The notes under the pieces were generated by a model that saw only the letters and a list, made by a program, of their open reading frames with translations, made no database searches and was not told the DNA's origin. Below are positions 33,000-39,267 of a stretch of 64,000 bases of DNA, one piece after another (the first letter of the stretch is position 1; each line of letters opens with the position of its first letter). This stretch comes from a virus, in the IMG/VR virus record IMGVR_UViG_3300032236_001457, positions 37,835-101,834 of that record, one strand, 5' to 3'. The translations under genes were made by a program, and so were the position numbers.

Positions 33000-33242
33000 T
33001 TACTTAGTCTTTGTTAGGGGTGTTCGAACTTTTTTTAGGTATTCACGTCCGACCAATCCTGCTTCAATTTCTTGAAGTGCGCTAACGATTGGACCGTTGT
33101 TGGTATTTACTCGCTTGGCATCGCCGCGTTTAAGTTCTCGAGCACGAGCAGCAGCAATCAACACCATGTCAAATTTATTACCAACTTGGTGGGCAGCACG
33201 AATAACATCTACACTATTGGTCAACGCTTTAACTTTATTCAC
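33000..33242 (-). CDS. rpoZ: RNA polymerase omega-subunit-like protein
   Basis: 80 residues. GNKFDMVLIAAARARELKRG (22-41) and NNGPIVSALQEIEAGLV (48-64) reproduce the two most conserved parts of bacterial omega (GNRFDLVLVAARRARQ and N-D-K-x-x-V-x-A-L-x-E-I-x-x-G). Omega clamps the beta-prime subunit and takes part in ppGpp binding. Lying between phage tRNA genes, it could remodel host polymerase. A host-derived copy is possible, but sequence drift from typical omega suggests long residence in phage. Confidence 0.82.
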   Translation of the reverse strand: MNKVKALTNSVDVIRAAHQVGNKFDMVLIAAARARELKRGDAKRVNTNNGPIVSALQEIEAGLVGREYLKKVRTPLTKTK

Positions 33243-33286
33243 ACTATTTCCTTTAAATTAAAAATATACACACAAAACAAAACTAC

Positions 33287-33360
33287 TGGCTCCGGTGGAT
33301 GGAATCGAACCACCACTAGTGGTTTTGGAGACCACCGCACTGCCATTATACTACACCGGA
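33287..33360 (-). tRNA. tRNA-Trp(CCA)
   Basis: Acceptor TCCGGTG/CACCGGA, anticodon loop CTCCAAA, T-loop TTCGATT, G73 and encoded CCA. Confidence 0.92.
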
Positions 33361-33367
33361 ATAAAAT

Positions 33368-33455
33368 TGGCGGAAGTGGTGAGATTCGAACTCACGGAGC
33401 CTTTCGACTCTTCAATTTTCAAGACTGACGGATTAAACCACTCTCCCACACTTCC
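33368..33455 (-). tRNA. tRNA-Ser(UGA)
   Basis: Class II tRNA: acceptor GGAAGTG/CACTTCC, anticodon loop CTTGAAA (UGA), long variable arm, T-loop TTCGAAT, G73, encoded CCA. Confidence 0.92.
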
Positions 33456-33461
33456 TAAAAC

Positions 33462-33544
33462 TGGCTCCGCGGCTAGGGCTCGAACCTAGCTAGTCTCTCG
33501 ACACAGATTAACAGTCTGCTGCCACACCCGGCGGCTCCCGCGGA
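33462..33544 (-). tRNA. tRNA-Asn(GUU) with an unusually long variable arm
   Basis: The acceptor TCCGCGG/CCGCGGA, G73 and encoded CCA are those of bacterial tRNA-Asn, and the loop CTGTTAA gives GUU. The variable region is about 13 bases and can form GTC-GAGA-GAC, as in class II tRNAs, whereas tRNA-Asn normally has 5. The D-arm (GCCGCCGGGTGTGGC) is also atypical. Confidence 0.75.
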
Positions 33545-33553
33545 ATAAAACTT

Positions 33554-33645
33554 TGGAGGACAGTGCGAGATTCGAACTCGCGGTCCATATTACTACAGAC
33601 GAGGGTTTAGCAAACCCTTGATTTAAGCCACTCATCCAACTGTCC
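33554..33645 (-). tRNA. tRNA-Ser(GCU)
   Basis: Class II: acceptor GGACAGT/ACTGTCC, anticodon loop TTGCTAA, long variable arm, T-loop TTCGAAT, encoded CCA. Confidence 0.92.
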
Positions 33646-33651
33646 AAACTC

Positions 33652-33737
33652 TGGTGGGTAGCCAGGGAATCGAACCCCGTATGTCTAAAGACGCCGGATT
33701 TACAATCCAGTGCAGTCACCAATGCTGCTCGCTACCC
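33652..33737 (-). tRNA. tRNA-Tyr(GUA)
   Basis: Class II: acceptor GGGTAGC/GCTACCC, A73, encoded CCA, loop TTGTAAA (GUA). Its first two bases overlap the outer arm of the nested inverted repeat next to it. Confidence 0.9.
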
Positions 33738-33969
33738 ATATTGAAACACACTGCGGAAGGGCTTGCACCTTCACTTTGGCTTTCCTTTCGGATACCCCAT
33801 CAAAGACCTGTTGCGGACAATGTGTTTCCATATGGTGTCAGTGTTGCTGACTCGGGAATCCCGACGCCCAGTGCTAAGAGAACACCTATTCGTCACCCTA
33901 CTCTTACCATATGGAAACACACTATGCCACGCTCTGAACCTGGACTCTTAGTAATGTGTTTCAATATGG
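33736..33969. repeat. nested pair of perfect 15-base inverted repeats in the tRNA array
   Basis: Outer arms 33736-33750 and 33955-33969 are exact reverse complements, and inner arms 33821-33835 and 33907-33921 are too. The two pairs differ from each other at one position as matched base pairs (T-A versus C-G), which argues for the nested fold, although each left arm can also pair with its neighbour with one mismatch. Between the arms lie further hairpins (for example GAAGG-TGCAAGC-CCTTC and a GAAA-capped stem on the minus strand). The right flanks of both units carry a GTCA...TGAC hairpin. No tRNA, CRISPR or known ribozyme matched. The stretch to 34058 holds no gene. Confidence 0.7.
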
Positions 33970-34058
33970 TGTCACTCTCCTGACCACTTTTAACGGAGGG
34001 GGTAGAGCCTTGAGTGACGTGTCTTAGACAGGCTTTATTCCTGGTTACGTAACCATTT

Positions 34059-34143
34059 TGGTGGGAATGGTGAGACTCGAACTCACACGTCTTTCAACGC
34101 CAGAACCTAAATCTGGTGCGGCTGCCAATTACGCCACATTCCC
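34059..34143 (-). tRNA. tRNA-Leu(UAG)
   Basis: Class II: acceptor GGGAATG/CATTCCC, anticodon loop TTTAGGT (UAG), variable arm GTTGAAAGAC, T-loop TTCGAGT, encoded CCA. Confidence 0.92.
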
Positions 34144-34155
34144 AATAATCTTTTT

Positions 34156-34206
34156 TGGTGCCCAGGGCGGGACTCGAACCCGCATGCCATTACAGCGAGA
34201 GATTTT
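34156..34206 (-). tRNA. 3' half of tRNA-Leu(UAA), downstream exon of a group I intron
   Basis: Reads AAAATCTCTCG, a class II variable arm, T-arm GCGGG-TTCGAGT-CCCGC, acceptor strand CCTGGGC, A73 and CCA. The junction ...TAAG/AAAATC is the position, between U34 and A35, where the classical tRNA-Leu(UAA) group I intron sits. No 5' half (acceptor GCCCAGG, Leu-type D-arm, GAGATT) was found upstream in the window. Confidence 0.75.
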
Positions 34207-34399
34207 CTTACCACTATAGTTTTCACTACCCTTTCAGTTTGTGGTCTGGACTATACCTTGACCGTTGCTTTCGCTTTAGGTCCTCGCCGTCTAGTCTCTA
34301 CACGTTCCTAACATTTCTATTAGGCTTCGCTCGGTATTAGCATTTTACAGCCTTCACCGAATTTGACGAGTTCTACTCCTGCCGTTTCCTGCAGGGCAC
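34207..34399 (-). other. group I intron catalytic core
   Basis: On the minus strand, in order: P2-like hairpin CCTGC-AGGAAACG-GCAGG, element P AAATTCGGTGAAGGC (34350-34364), Q AATACCGAGCGAAGCC (34323-34338), a P6 stem CCTAA/TTAGG, R GTGTAGAGACTAGACGG (34287-34303), S AAGGTATAGTCCAGACC (34243-34259), P9 with a GAAA-capped TAGT/ACTA stem, and terminal G at 34207. Order and wording match phage/cyanobacterial group IA-type introns. P1 and the 5' splice site are not clear because an HNH gene ends right at its 5' side. Confidence 0.82.
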
Positions 34400-35056
34400 T
34401 CAAATTTCTTTCAAGTCTCTTATGTCTACCGATTTCATCACCCGGGCGGTTAATCGTTTTAATCTTTCGTAGTTTCCACCTTTAGCAGCAAGACCCACTT
34501 CTATTAACGCTTGTCTAATGTTACTACATCTTTCATATGCTGTCAATAGTTCTTGGTCAGTTACTTTAGGTTTTCCACTATTTTTATTTCTACCTTTGTA
34601 AGTATCAGTTTGGCTATGACAATTAGGGCAGAGGTATCTTAAATTTGTTAATCTGTTATCACGATTATTACCGTTGATATGATCAAGATCTAAAACAATA
34701 GTTTCTCCACACCATTCATTAATACCGCACTTGATACATTTATATTCTAACAAATTATCTTTTACGATCCTTTGCTTAACCATTTCGTTTGAATACAAAC
34801 TATTTTCTGTAAAGACCAATTCATTTGGGATTAAATTTTTACCTTTTGCCCAATTCATTTTATCTTTAGTTTCCTGCGGTAACCTGTTATAAACAGTTGT
34901 CGACGCAGGTCTTTTATTAGCAGTATAAGACAATTTGGTTTTTTCAGAATTGATTTTTTTCAAAACTTCACAACCAGATGGTCTTTTACTACAACAATTT
35001 TTACCATTTTTAAGAGTAAAATTTGCGGCTCTACTACATCCATAATCACATAACAT
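34400..35056 (-). CDS. HNH endonuclease, probably intron-encoded
   Basis: 218 residues. The HNH core is KCGINEWCGETIVLDLDHIN followed by NGNNRDNRLTNLRYLCPNCH, with two CxxC zinc pairs. The N-terminal region carries a further Cys pair, and the C-terminus a helix-turn-helix-like ERCSNIRQALIEVGLA. AGGAG precedes the ATG. Its stop directly abuts the group I core, and it is the first gene after the tRNA-array promoter. Confidence 0.9.
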   Translation of the reverse strand: MLCDYGCSRAANFTLKNGKNCCSKRPSGCEVLKKINSEKTKLSYTANKRPASTTVYNRLPQETKDKMNWAKGKNLIPNELVFTENSLYSNEMVKQRIVKDNLLEYKCIKCGINEWCGETIVLDLDHINGNNRDNRLTNLRYLCPNCHSQTDTYKGRNKNSGKPKVTDQELLTAYERCSNIRQALIEVGLAAKGGNYERLKRLTARVMKSVDIRDLKEI

Positions 35057-35116
35057 GATAATCTCCTGTTATGATTATTTATCTGGTAAAGACAAATTTT
35101 AACTTAAAACACAACT

Positions 35117-35132
35117 AATTTTTAAAGAACAA
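35117..35132 (-). promoter_or_regulatory. boxA-like antitermination sequence in the tRNA leader
   Basis: The minus strand reads TTGTTCTTTAAAAATT about 12 bases into the predicted transcript. Bacterial boxA is TGCTCTTTAACA, and betaproteobacterial rRNA leaders carry very similar GTTCTTTAAAAATT. It would recruit NusB-S10 for antitermination of a long untranslated tRNA transcript. Confidence 0.65.
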
Positions 35133-35150
35133 TTAACTAACTAAGTATCT

Positions 35151-35179
35151 ATTGTATGACAACTATCTCACGCTGTCAA
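35151..35179 (-). promoter_or_regulatory. sigma-70 promoter of the tRNA array
   Basis: Minus strand TTGACA, 17-base spacer, TACAAT. Start expected near 35144, upstream of the boxA-like site, the HNH gene and the tRNA genes. Confidence 0.82.
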
Positions 35180-35189
35180 CACACTGTGG

Positions 35190-35369
35190 CTATTTTCCTA
35201 CAGTTTTGGCAACTTTCCTCAAACTGTCTCGTCTAACTAAACATTCTCTACGATTGCTTTCACGCAGAACACGCAAGTATTCAATACCGTCGATCAGCCT
35301 GATATCGGTGGGATCTGGGCAGACAAATCGTTCTTTGTTTACAATGTTTTCAAAATGTGTAGATTTCAT
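35190..35369 (-). CDS. small phage protein (59 aa)
   Basis: Translated directly: MKSTHFENIVNKERFVCPDP, DIRLIDGIEYLRVLRES, RRDSLRKVAKTVGK. I recall this short 'HFENIVNKERFVC' protein from T4-like phages; it has a basic C-terminal end. It lies one base beyond the GNAT-like gene's stop. Confidence 0.65.
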   Translation of the reverse strand: MKSTHFENIVNKERFVCPDPTDIRLIDGIEYLRVLRESNRRECLVRRDSLRKVAKTVGK

Positions 35370-35370
35370 T

Positions 35371-35811
35371 TCATGCTCCCATGTATTCGTAGTTTACAGT
35401 TTCTGCGTTTTCCCTAAAAACTCGGGCACCGTTTTTCAAGTGGAACCTACGAGCCATTTCGGTCTGTGGGCTCAGCGTAACAAAACGGTTGATACTGGGT
35501 TTGTTGGTTCGAATATAGTTTACAGCATTTAGTATCAAATCTCTACCTGCTCCGGGTTTATAACTCCAGATAGTGTAGAATACAGCAACTTCCGGTTCTT
35601 GCTTAACATCAAATAGTTCGTTCTCTGTGGTAGGAACGCTGTCCTGATAACTGACACAAGTAATAGCAGTAGGGTCATCCTTGTCGTTTTTAAGGACAAA
35701 AATATCTCGGTTATTGCCAATTCTTTTATTATGGTCAATACTAGGGCGTACCGGATCTTCCTTGAGTTTAGGAAAGTATTGGTCTTGATCTGATGTGATG
35801 AGGTATAGCAT
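35371..35811 (-). CDS. GNAT-like acetyltransferase
   Basis: From ATG 35811 (MLYLITSDQDQYFPKL), 146 residues. VFYTIWSYKPGAGRDLILNAV carries a short acetyl-CoA loop (PGAGRDL), and FVTLSPQTEMARRFHLKNGA matches the closing part of the GNAT fold. Common as an unnamed gene in T4-like phages; acceptor unknown. Confidence 0.7.
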   Translation of the reverse strand: MLYLITSDQDQYFPKLKEDPVRPSIDHNKRIGNNRDIFVLKNDKDDPTAITCVSYQDSVPTTENELFDVKQEPEVAVFYTIWSYKPGAGRDLILNAVNYIRTNKPSINRFVTLSPQTEMARRFHLKNGARVFRENAETVNYEYMGA

Positions 35812-35865
35812 GATAGGGGAGTTATTAACGCTATTTATAATGATTAAAAAGGATTGGATAGAATA

Positions 35866-35955
35866 CGACCGGTAGGTTTCGAACCTACAAAGGCTGTGTC
35901 TAAGACTGCGCCCCATCCTGCTTTAGCAGAGGTCTGCCAATTCCACTCACGGTCG
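35866..35955 (-). tRNA. abnormal tRNA-Leu-like gene
   Basis: Closing stem CGACCG/CGGTCG, Leu-type D-arm GAGTGGAATTGGCAGACC, T-arm TAGG-TTCGAAA-CCTA. Between D- and T-arms there are two hairpins: CCTCTGC-TAAA-GCAGG and GGC...GTCTTAGAC...GCC, the second with a CTTAGAC loop that would read UAG. The first behaves as an extra arm. No encoded CCA. Possibly an insertion-bearing or decaying tRNA; it has its own promoter. Confidence 0.5.
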
Positions 35956-35962
35956 TCTAGTA

Positions 35963-35992
35963 ATTATACATTAAGTATAGGATCTGTGTCAA
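35963..35992 (-). promoter_or_regulatory. sigma-70-type promoter of the Leu-like tRNA
   Basis: Minus strand TTGACA, 18-base spacer, TATAAT, 8 bases before the tRNA-like 5' end. The -35 flank TTGACACAG matches those at 17240 and 22640. Confidence 0.8.
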
Positions 35993-35997
35993 CACTT

Positions 35998-36843
35998 TTA
36001 ATAGGTTGAAAGCACCATAGGTATATCTCCGGGAACATGTTCTAACACGGATTTTTCACCATCGGGTAATATATAATTTTTAAACTTATCTTTATTATCA
36101 ATAATATATTTTGGAAAATAGTTATCAAATTTAACTGGACAAAAAACAAAGCCTGGTCTTGCCATAATATCTTTACCTTTTTCGATTGCTTTCGCAACAT
36201 TAAAACGACTGGTAATATGTGGAAGATTCCATTCAGAATGGGAAAAGCTACGCAATTTATTTCTACAATATTCTTCGTCCCCTAAGTAGCTAAAATGCCA
36301 TCCTGAGTGATGAAGATCAACGTGTCTTCCGTCTGGAACGCTATGTACATTTCTCATTCCGTCCATACCTTCTATAAAGTATCCACGGAATGCTTTAACT
36401 GACGGCCATGGGTTATGCGGACTTAAATTTAAATAATTAAATTTCAAATTAAAGAAAGGCATCCCTAATCTATAAAAATCATAGTCAGTTTCTTTAATAA
36501 AGTCAAATGCTTCAGGGCGTAGTATTTCATCTAAATCTGTAATCAGAACAACGTCATCTTGTGTTAAATTGTTCCATTGTGTTTGAAAATGATTACGCAT
36601 CCAGTGTTCGGAACGCCATGGATTATTATATGGTGGTTTACCTGGTTGCACTAGTTTAACTTTATCCCACCATTGAGCATAGCGGTCTTTTTGTTTGATT
36701 AAATTAAATCCTTTATGTATACCAGTAAATGTATGGTCACATTCTACAATAGTAAATTGATCTACATGATCATAATGTGTGCCTAATCGAATTTCTAAAA
36801 GATCAAATTCATTATGAAATAAGAAATTATCGATAATTTTCAT
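35998..36843 (-). CDS. GT17-type glycosyltransferase
   Basis: 281 residues: IIDNFLFHNEFDLLEIRLGT, VECDHTFTGIHKG, metal-binding VLITDLDEILRPE, and HHSGWHFSYLGDEEYCRNKL. These are the marks of GT17, the family of eukaryotic bisecting GlcNAc-transferase with many phage and bacterial members. Two paralogues lie at 43.5-45.3 kb on the other strand. Confidence 0.88.
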   Translation of the reverse strand: MKIIDNFLFHNEFDLLEIRLGTHYDHVDQFTIVECDHTFTGIHKGFNLIKQKDRYAQWWDKVKLVQPGKPPYNNPWRSEHWMRNHFQTQWNNLTQDDVVLITDLDEILRPEAFDFIKETDYDFYRLGMPFFNLKFNYLNLSPHNPWPSVKAFRGYFIEGMDGMRNVHSVPDGRHVDLHHSGWHFSYLGDEEYCRNKLRSFSHSEWNLPHITSRFNVAKAIEKGKDIMARPGFVFCPVKFDNYFPKYIIDNKDKFKNYILPDGEKSVLEHVPGDIPMVLSTY

Positions 36844-36850
36844 ATGCTGT

Positions 36851-37480
36851 TTATTTTTTTACGGCATACCAGATCTTATCATTATCGTGACCGCTTCTAT
36901 TGTCATGATGGCAAGTAACGAACATATCAAACTCTAAATCATTTTTTTCAATTAGGTGATCAAAGCGATCTTCAGGATCATTTCTGTAAATATCTTCGAT
37001 AATTAATATCCCTCCACTCTTTAAGAATTTTGGAGCGGTCCTAATAATATTAAGTTGGTGGGGATAGTGATGAGATGAATCGTCGATGATAATATCAAAA
37101 GTAACGCCTGTATCTAAAAAGGTTTGATTTAATATTTGTTTATCATCAACATTGGTTTCGAGGAATGTTGTTTTGGTTGTTAATTTTTTAGATTTTTCAA
37201 TTTTATCAGGATCCAATTCAAACGCAAATAAATTTGCCCGGGTAAAATAATTTTCCCACATTTGGATAGATCCGCCGTCTTCAATTCCAATTTCACAAAA
37301 ATTAATTGCTTGATTTCTCAAACCGGCAAATATCATTGAATAGAATGGAGTGAAACCTTTTCGTGCCTTAAGAGTGTCTCCACCGGGATTGAATGGAGAC
37401 TTATCTGTTTTAAATTTTTCACCTAACAGACATAAATCTGTTACACAATTGGTGCCATCTAAAAAGATTGTTTTAGACAT
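36851..37480 (-). CDS. class I methyltransferase of sugar-modifying type
   Basis: GEKFKTDKSPFNPGGDTL and YSMIFAGLR, then motif I INFCEIGIEDGGSIQMW and LFAFELDPDKIEKSK; IIIDDSSHHYPHQL and GGILIIEDIY follow. The layout fits macrocin/cephalosporin-hydroxylase-like methyltransferases acting on glycans. It overlaps the FkbM-type gene by one base. Confidence 0.8.
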   Translation of the reverse strand: MSKTIFLDGTNCVTDLCLLGEKFKTDKSPFNPGGDTLKARKGFTPFYSMIFAGLRNQAINFCEIGIEDGGSIQMWENYFTRANLFAFELDPDKIEKSKKLTTKTTFLETNVDDKQILNQTFLDTGVTFDIIIDDSSHHYPHQLNIIRTAPKFLKSGGILIIEDIYRNDPEDRFDHLIEKNDLEFDMFVTCHHDNRSGHDNDKIWYAVKK

Positions 37481-38166
37481 TACTTTACTGCGGCTTCAAT
37501 TAAGTATTTTTTGATACAGACTAAATCGCTTTCACCATGCGGATGGTCAATTACTGCTTGGAGATCGATTACTTCGGTGTCAAAGTTTTGTTGATGTAGC
37601 CATTCTTCTAGTTCGTTCTTTAGAATATGTCCTTTGTAGTAGGGCCTCAGTGCTGCTTCGGCATGGATCATTTTGATATGGTCGATGTAAGTGCCCATAC
37701 CTTTTAGTGCTTTAAGTTCAACTCCTTGGACATCCATCCAAACAAGATCTACCTTTTCCACACCCAACTCACACAATACATTATCAATTCTTCTAGCACG
37801 AATCCCGGAGATTTTATCCCATGTGCAAGACCTGTATCCATACTGCCAACCGGCGTTGATTTCAATGGGTTCCAGCATAGAGGAAGCGCCTTGATTTTCG
37901 TTCACGATCCAAAAGTCTACAATAGATTCTTCGTCGCTACAAGCATATTCATGCACTTCGATATTGGGATAGTTTTTGCTTAATTCATAGCAATATTGAA
38001 ATTGTTTAGGATTGGGTTCGAAAGCAATTATTCTTGAGCTAGGAAATGCCTGGCTAAGCTGGATGCTTTCTTCAAGATCTCTAGTCCCAACATCTAGTAT
38101 TACTTCTGGGGAATAATTACCCAATATCTTTTTTACTGACTTTATAAAATTTCCAGCAACCGGCAT
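37480..38166 (-). CDS. FkbM-family methyltransferase
   Basis: 228 residues with motif I EVILDVGTRDLEESIQLSQ, IIAFEPNPKQFQYCYEL, and the FkbM hallmark VDLVWMDVQGVELKALKGMG. FkbM enzymes O-methylate sugars or polyketides. AAAGGA precedes the ATG. Followed directly by the second methyltransferase and a GT17 gene, suggesting sequential glycan methylation. Confidence 0.88.
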   Translation of the reverse strand: MPVAGNFIKSVKKILGNYSPEVILDVGTRDLEESIQLSQAFPSSRIIAFEPNPKQFQYCYELSKNYPNIEVHEYACSDEESIVDFWIVNENQGASSMLEPIEINAGWQYGYRSCTWDKISGIRARRIDNVLCELGVEKVDLVWMDVQGVELKALKGMGTYIDHIKMIHAEAALRPYYKGHILKNELEEWLHQQNFDTEVIDLQAVIDHPHGESDLVCIKKYLIEAAVK

Positions 38167-38207
38167 TTGTTTTATCCTTTAAATTACACTTACTTATATA
38201 ACATTAT

Positions 38208-38250
38208 GTCTTCGATAGAGAGAATCGAATCACTGCTATACTACATAGGA
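38208..38250 (-). pseudogene. tRNA remnant
   Basis: The minus strand here reads TCCTATGTAGTATAGCAGTG, similar to the tRNA-Trp 5' half, followed almost at once by a T-loop-like GATTCGATTCTC. The anticodon arm is missing. Its edge overlaps the 3' end of the oxygenase gene. Looks like a deleted tRNA copy. Confidence 0.4.
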
Positions 38251-38789
38251 CCTGTTTCATTAATTTTTTCTCCGTTTTGACTAAAATTAAAAGCGATTAC
38301 AGTTTTTCTTTTTTGTGAAATATTAGGCGGAGATCGATGTTCTAACCACCCTGGAAATATCAGCACATCACCTTCCTTAATACTAGGGAAAATTGGAGTA
38401 TTTGAAACATAATTTTTGAATTGAGTACCCGGAGATTTTTTATCAAGTTCTACATAGTAGATTCCAGACCATTGGTTATTATGAATATGAAATGAATGGT
38501 GATCCAATTTAATATATTGTTGATACCAAATATGGTTATCATGATCGATAAAACTACAATTAATTGGTAAGTCTTTTAATATTTCAGTTATAAACGGAGA
38601 TAGTATATTAAAATATTCTCTATTTTCTTTTTTTAAAAAATAGTCAGTTTTGTAAATAGTTTGATCAAAATCTGTTCTTCGTTGTCCTTCGTCCTTTTCT
38701 ATTATTTCTAATAGTTTTTCCTTAATTTCTAAATGTTCTTTTATAGGAACTATAAAATATGGAATTTCAAAGGTGCCGGTAAACAACAT
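38241..38789 (-). CDS. 2OG-Fe(II) oxygenase-like protein
   Basis: 182 residues: YFLKKENREYFNILSPFI, then KLDHHSFHIHNNQWSGIYYV with the first metal site, VLIFPGWLEHRSPP with the distal His and RKTVIAFNFS with the cosubstrate Arg. Third such gene in the glycan region. The nearest upstream sequence is an abnormal tRNA, so it may be cotranscribed with it. Confidence 0.75.
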   Translation of the reverse strand: MLFTGTFEIPYFIVPIKEHLEIKEKLLEIIEKDEGQRRTDFDQTIYKTDYFLKKENREYFNILSPFITEILKDLPINCSFIDHDNHIWYQQYIKLDHHSFHIHNNQWSGIYYVELDKKSPGTQFKNYVSNTPIFPSIKEGDVLIFPGWLEHRSPPNISQKRKTVIAFNFSQNGEKINETGPM

Positions 38790-38801
38790 AAATTATTTTG
38801 T

Positions 38802-38896
38802 TGGTAGTAGACCAGGGTTACGATCCCTGCCGTTCCAGCCCATCTGACCAGTCTCCGGGAATTATAAGGCCCCGCCGCACACCAGTGCTGTCTACC
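38802..38896 (-). tRNA. class II-like tRNA with Ile(UAU) anticodon
   Basis: Acceptor GGTAGAC/GTCTACT, A73 and encoded CCA, T-stem CAGGG/CCCTG with loop ATCGTAA (first T of the T-loop replaced). Loop CTTATAA gives UAU. The region between anticodon and T-arm is long (about 25 bases, with GAC-TG-GTC). tRNA-Ile is normally class I, so identity is uncertain. Confidence 0.55.
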
Positions 38897-38899
38897 ATT

Positions 38900-39211
38900 T
38901 TACGATCTTCTTCGTCTAAATCTATATTCCATATCTTCCATTGCGCTGCGATTTTCGTATCTCACACGATCCCGTCTATTTTCGCTAGCAGTGCCCCAAT
39001 ATAGATGTTTTGGATTGCTACACTTACCGTTGTTACAAGCATGGCACACATGAATCATGTGTCCGCTAGGTATTGTTGTTTCCAACAAGTGAGCAAGCAA
39101 TCCTTTACAATATGTGCTACCACCGCCTCTTTCGATACAAGGATCGTCAAGATCCAAATGTTCTTGTCGCTGAACTTTTGGAAGTTCTATGTATTCGTAG
39201 ATGTTTCGCAT
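38900..39211 (-). CDS. HNH homing endonuclease-like protein (103 aa)
   Basis: Short HNH protein: GHMIHVCHACNNGKCSNPKH (51-70) then LYWGTASENRRDRVR. The Cys/His pattern and CSNPKHLYWGT are typical of phage HNH genes. Placed beside a tRNA gene, like the other homing genes here, and preceded by a strong sigma-70 promoter. Confidence 0.85.
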   Translation of the reverse strand: MRNIYEYIELPKVQRQEHLDLDDPCIERGGGSTYCKGLLAHLLETTIPSGHMIHVCHACNNGKCSNPKHLYWGTASENRRDRVRYENRSAMEDMEYRFRRRRS

Positions 39212-39231
39212 CCACTATTTACAGTGTATAT

Positions 39232-39260
39232 ATTATATGGTAGAAATTTGTGATTGTCAA
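39232..39260 (-). promoter_or_regulatory. sigma-70 promoter, exact consensus
   Basis: Minus strand TTGACA, 17-base spacer, TATAAT, 20 bases before the HNH gene's ATG; it would also transcribe the tRNA-like gene at 38802. Confidence 0.85.
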
Positions 39261-39267
39261 CGGCTAA

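Noticed and set aside
33736-33969. CRISPR array or hammerhead ribozyme
   Set aside because: Only two unlike units with no regular spacers; a TGATG...GAAA stretch lacks the hammerhead core residues.
33654-33983. Plus-strand frame across the tRNA array
   Set aside because: Overlaps tRNA-Tyr and the inverted repeats on the opposite strand; composition is explained by them.
34155-34340. Plus-strand frame starting MVPRAGLEPACHYSE
   Set aside because: This is the common false protein produced by reading a tRNA 3' half and intron core backwards.
34156-34399. tmRNA ending in CCA
   Set aside because: No tag reading frame or tmRNA 5' half; P, Q, R and S elements identify a group I intron.
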